64,000 nucleotides of DNA from Doris montereyensis. Taxonomy: Eukaryota; Mollusca; Gastropoda; Nudibranchia; Dorididae. The translations under genes were made by a program, and so were the position numbers. The stretch spans positions 741,001-805,000 of the forward strand of contig JAXRKP010000007.1 of the NCBI GenBank assembly GCA_037039925.1. Direction: 5' to 3'. Shown here piece by piece: positions 60,501 to 64,000 of this stretch. Every line of letters starts with the position of its first letter. Position 1 is the stretch's first letter. The notes beneath the pieces were generated by a model. It did no database searches. It was given only the letters and a program-made list of their open reading frames with translations, and was not told where the DNA came from.

Positions 60501-63500
60501 GTGAAATTTCAGAGCGATTTTTCATGAGACAGGACAATTGACAATTGTGAATCCGGAAAAAGATTTTAACTCCAAAATTGTCAAATGAGTGGTCAGGACA
60601 ATATAGAATAATATTGTAATTCTGAGCTGAGAAAGTGCCATTGCGAACTTTCTCTCCCACCCCCTGAGTTTCCCACTTAAAGCTTTCCAACATGGTCATC
60701 ACCCTATGGAAATTCCAGATTCCGAAAAGAAAAATCAAAATCTGCAGTATCCTTAATGCGTCCCTGACCTGCCACGGAACACATTTCTTCTGTCATACAT
60801 GTAAACGGGGCCAGTCCAAAAATGTCTGAACACTGATCAGTATAGATGATTGCTCCCTTATTATATTATGCTTTTGAATTTACACAACATGAGGTGTGCA
60901 TGTGTTAAACTAGAGGAAAAACTGCAACAATTACCAACAACAAACTTACAAATCTTACTTTGGCAATAAAACAAGAAGTCACCATTATACTGTATTTCTT
61001 TTCCAACCAAAACCATTTGAGGATAGACCTAAATTCTAGGTGAAGATGAAGATCTAATATATTTTTCAGTTTTTTTACAGATTATCATTGAAATCTAAAT
61101 TTAATCTAGATTTAAACAAACTACTGACATACTCTTTCAATAAGATAAGTTCTTCAAGGTAGGTTTAACATTTCTAGATCTAGATGCAAATGTTATAAAG
61201 TGGAGAGAAAAAATTATGAAGTATTAATCTTCCACATCAGGCTACTAGAAATAACTATAACTAGACTATATTTAATACTACGGCTAACCGAAAGACATTT
61301 AAAGAAACGAAGAAATGCTGAAAACTGTTCAAACGTATTGACTATGAAAAAAATATAGAAGTCAGTATAAAAGAGTGAACAGAGCAAACAAGAAGTGTGT
61401 GTGATTATACCCCATAGAGTGGTGTGTGTCAGTGTTGACATGAGAGAGACGTCCGTGTCAGTGTGTGGTGGAAGGAAAAGTAAGAAAGCGAAAGATAGAC
61501 GGGCATCGCGTTTCACTTTGTTCCACTAAGGAAAATAATGATTCAGGGTTGTGGGACGAGTCGTCTCTTATTTCCATTTGGAAACATTTTGGGGCAGATT
61601 TACACTAAATTACAGGTATGTTCTGTCCACTCACCTGGTACTGATCTCCCTGCTCTCAGAATCTGATAAGACGTGGGCGTACCTGGCTGGCCCATGGTCT
61701 GTCCAGGGAAGATGGTCCCCATCGGCCGGAACTGGTGATGATAACTGCCTGGCAAGGCAACGAAAGGTGACCCTTGTTGAGCGGCCATGGTCTGATTTGG
61801 GAGAAGGTCATGGGTTGTTGCTGTTGGCCGTAGTTAACAGTCATTTGAGCTGGATGCTGAACACCGTTAGGCGGCATTCCCTGTGGTGGCTGGGGCTGAC
61901 CGTGGGCCAGGTTGGGGTGAATGCTTTGTTGTTGAGATTGTGTCTGCAACGGCTGCTGTGGAGGAGGGGTGGGTGACCCAAAGCTGTTCTGTAAAACACC
62001 TGGGCTGGCATTGGCTTTGACCAAAGTGGCACCGCTGGCGGGCATCATCGGTATGGTCAGAGGGTAAAACACAGTTTGCTGTGGTTGTTGCTGGTGTGAC
62101 AACGGTGGAGTTGGTGGAGGTGGCTGAGCGCTGGGAGATGGAGGTTTTGGGCTGGCCAAGGGAACACCTGTGTAGAATGATGCGGCTGTAGGGCCGGGGA
62201 CGTTTTGGGGCAAAGGATGATGGATTGTGAGAATATTGGAAATGCGGGTGCTGAGGAGGCTGTTGAAGATTTTGTTGCTGTTGCTGCTGTTGTTGCTGCT
62301 GCTGTTGCTGGGTCTGTTGGGGTGGTAACTGTTGGTTTGACGGGTACGGAGCTAAGCTCATAAGTCTGAACCATATTATGCGTAGGTAAAAGGTTGACCA
62401 ACCAGTCTGCCAGACCCAACATTTGATTGGCGGGCTGCGTACGTGATACCATTTCCAAGATCAATGCACTGAGGATTTGCAACAGTTCCTGCTGAGATGG
62501 GATACGTCGGAGTGATGACCTGATATCCACCCGCTGCAGAGAAAGCAGGCACACCTACCGTTGGCATGGGTATCGCAGGCGTGGGATTGGCTGTCTAATG
62601 AAGCTGTGGACATCAACTGTTGACCACTATGAGACAGTGGATAAGCAATGTACCTGATAGGCTGCCCGGCAGTGGGAGAGCTGGTCAGATACATAGGCTG
62701 GTGGGAAGTAAAAAAACAACAACATAAGAGATGAAAGAGAGAATCTACGATGGGAAACATAGTTTTTTTTCGTAGACTGCAACTAATCAGAAAATCCGCT
62801 TTCAGGGTAAAATTACAGTAAACTATTAAAAATTGCAAGAGAACTATATACCTCTTGTATGTATCCCTTAGCTTCATACTTCTCTGAACCTGCTAAGTAC
62901 TTCCCAGTTGTGCAATAATCAAATGCCAAAAGGGTGTTGGAGGATAAATGATTTGCGGCATGTATTTTCAACCATGTTTCCAACCTTCACTACTCATCAT
63001 TTACCACCCAACTTTTTTTGTTTTCATCAAATACAACTTCCACACACGCAAATACCTGAGAATATTGGGCTGGCTGTGCGGAACTGAAAACTGTCTGTGT
63101 GGGTTGGCCGTAGGATGGAAGGAAAGACAAAGGCTGACCTGCCGCACCAACAGCTGCGACTTGCTCGGGGGTGACAGGGTTGAGCCCTTCTAAAGGTGTG
63201 CGATGCCCCAGCAAAGCACCAGTTAGGTCTGCTACTTTTCCTGGGGGCTAAGGTAAAAAAAGGGAAATTGGTTTTCAAATTGAAAATTGTGAAAAGTAAG
63301 GTGACATCCTCACCCTCTTCCCCTTATCTTTTTTCCATTTTTTATTTGATTTTCTTCTCTCTTTGTTACAGTGAATCTTTTTTCCAAAACTGAATGCATA
63401 TGAAAACGATAAACGTATGTATTTTATCCATCAAATTATATGCTAACACTGAGATAGAACTTTGCTTACATGATGAAACATATACAAAGTTTAAAAACAT

Positions 63501-63864
63501 CCATTTTCTCTGATGATTGATACCATGTCACAGGATAAGATAAACTCTATTGTCCAGAAAGCACGGCGTTACATGATATTCGTTTTTTTTATTATTCCAT
63601 GCATACATAATCGAATAAACAGGTGTAGGTCAAAGATTGGCTTCGTTACAGTGTTACATAAAGAACAAGAAAACGAAAAAAATCCTTCCATATAGAAATT
63701 CCGCTTACTTGCGACCACGACTTACATTTGGATAAATGATATTGCTACCTGAGGGCCGGTTGACTGAACATGACCAGGAAGAGTGGCAGGCTGGAGAGCA
63801 AAGGGAGGAGGGCAGGCAGGGTCGAAACGATACTCAGTTCCATCAGGATTCACATGTGGTTCCA
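57518..63864 (-). CDS. Gln/Pro-rich protein, 3' part of gene, with frame breaks in its main exon
   Basis: I do not recognise this gene. Exons in coding order: 63864-63749, 63247-63056, 62697-61635, 59892-59804 and 57611-57518. All have GT/AG borders. Outer junctions agree in phase, and the 5' end lies beyond 64,000. Visible protein: EPHVNPDGTEYRFDP in the first exon; EGLNPVTPEQVAAVG and SFLPSYGQPTQTVFSS in the second. The third is long, with MYLTSSPTAGQPIRYIAYP, a run of 13 glutamines (about 62,271-62,311) and many PPP and QQ blocks. The fourth has GSTNGVSGALKPRIPS. The last ends with NRVYGKGGKRSGGRDN before TAG at 57,518. The third exon needs about six one-base frame changes. Low-complexity Q/P and a basic Gly-rich tail suggest an RNA-binding or scaffolding protein. 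A weak likeness to the NPDG region of R3H-domain proteins (R3HDM/ARPP21) is unproven. Confidence 0.65.
57620..57780. repeat. Two tandem units of about 75 bases
   Basis: TTGATCAATGAT(A/G)(G/A)AAAAGA, then TAACA..GTTAGATTCA, then CCTTGAT...TAACAT is repeated twice, with a partial third TTTGATCAACAC. It begins at the 3' splice site of the last exon of the Gln/Pro-rich gene. Confidence 0.7.
57865..59341. mobile_element. Non-autonomous hAT-related element, intron of the Gln/Pro-rich gene
   Basis: The left end is CAGGTTGTCCAGCAA at 57,865 and the right end is TTGCTGGACACCCTG ending at 59,341. These are inverted repeats shared with the element at 10,218-12,542. Both elements also share an inner-left block, ATCCTACCTAGGAA, and an inner-right block, TTTCCGACCTTGCTGG. 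Outside, CTCTCACACA (left) and CTCTCAACACA (right) look like a target duplication with a one-base change. Length is about 1.48 kb. No transposase block is readable. Confidence 0.75.
59395..59720 (+). repeat. Dispersed repeat family D, two copies
   Basis: AATGATCTCAGGGTGAGTTAAGAGGAAACAGC (near 59,420) and a close second copy (near 59,620) are each followed by GAAAG, AGTGAAAG(T)GG and GGAAAGAA(G)TAGG. A related but weaker piece lies at 55,415-55,480 and 55,600-55,630. Confidence 0.7.
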
Positions 63865-64000
63865 CTACAGTAAGGTGAGAAAACACAAACAAAAAAATTC
63901 TCAATCATTTAACGCCTCGTTGCAGGGAGCCGTGAACAAAATTCATTACTTTTGTCGAATATGCCTTAAAAGGTAAGGGAAGGTCACTCAATTAAGTAAC

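Overview
This is intron-rich, AT-rich animal nuclear DNA, almost certainly from a lophotrochozoan and most likely a gastropod mollusc. The clade call is an inference from the repeat style: CT/GA microsatellites hundreds of bases long, tRNA-derived SINEs, RTE-like LINEs, hAT and piggyBac elements, and frequent TAGATCT-type motifs. No bacterial gene, rRNA gene, stand-alone tRNA gene or CRISPR array was seen.

Three protein-coding genes can be built exon by exon. (1) KANSL2, a subunit of the NSL histone acetyltransferase complex, on the minus strand from about 25.4 kb to 9.95 kb. Eight exons join in consistent reading phase; the extreme N-terminus is uncertain. (2) MSMO1 (methylsterol monooxygenase, C4-demethylation in sterol synthesis), on the plus strand from 33,069 to 42,748. 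It is complete in eight exons and encodes 295 residues with all three histidine boxes and a C-terminal KKxx signal. A perfect 10-base SRE-1 element and several CCAAT boxes lie just upstream. (3) The 3' part of a Gln/Pro-rich gene on the minus strand, from the window edge to 57,518. I do not recognise it, and its largest exon needs about six one-base frame shifts.

KANSL2 and MSMO1 are divergent, with about 7.6 kb of repeats between them. MSMO1 and the Gln/Pro-rich gene converge across about 15 kb with no recognisable exon.

Layout: 0-0.14 kb end of a piggyBac element; 0.2-0.44 kb CT microsatellite; 0.8-2.25 kb LINE fragment; 5.35-9.88 kb complete but broken piggyBac flanked by TTAA, interrupted by a degenerate hAT transposase; 9.9-25.4 kb KANSL2, with introns holding a second hAT (10.2-12.5 kb), a Charlie-like hAT (12.6-13.4 kb) and two opposed LINE copies (18.3-22.75 kb); 26.8-32.2 kb dispersed repeats, a foldback element with palindromes, degenerate tandem repeats and microsatellites; 33-42.8 kb MSMO1, with LINE, SINE and MITE insertions in its introns; 46.3-47.3 kb tandem array of about 94-bp units; 47.36 kb hAT-like MITE; 57.5-64 kb Gln/Pro-rich gene with a hAT-related element in an intron.

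The transposons all appear dead (stops, frameshifts, nested insertions). Both recognised housekeeping genes look intact apart from the KANSL2 start.
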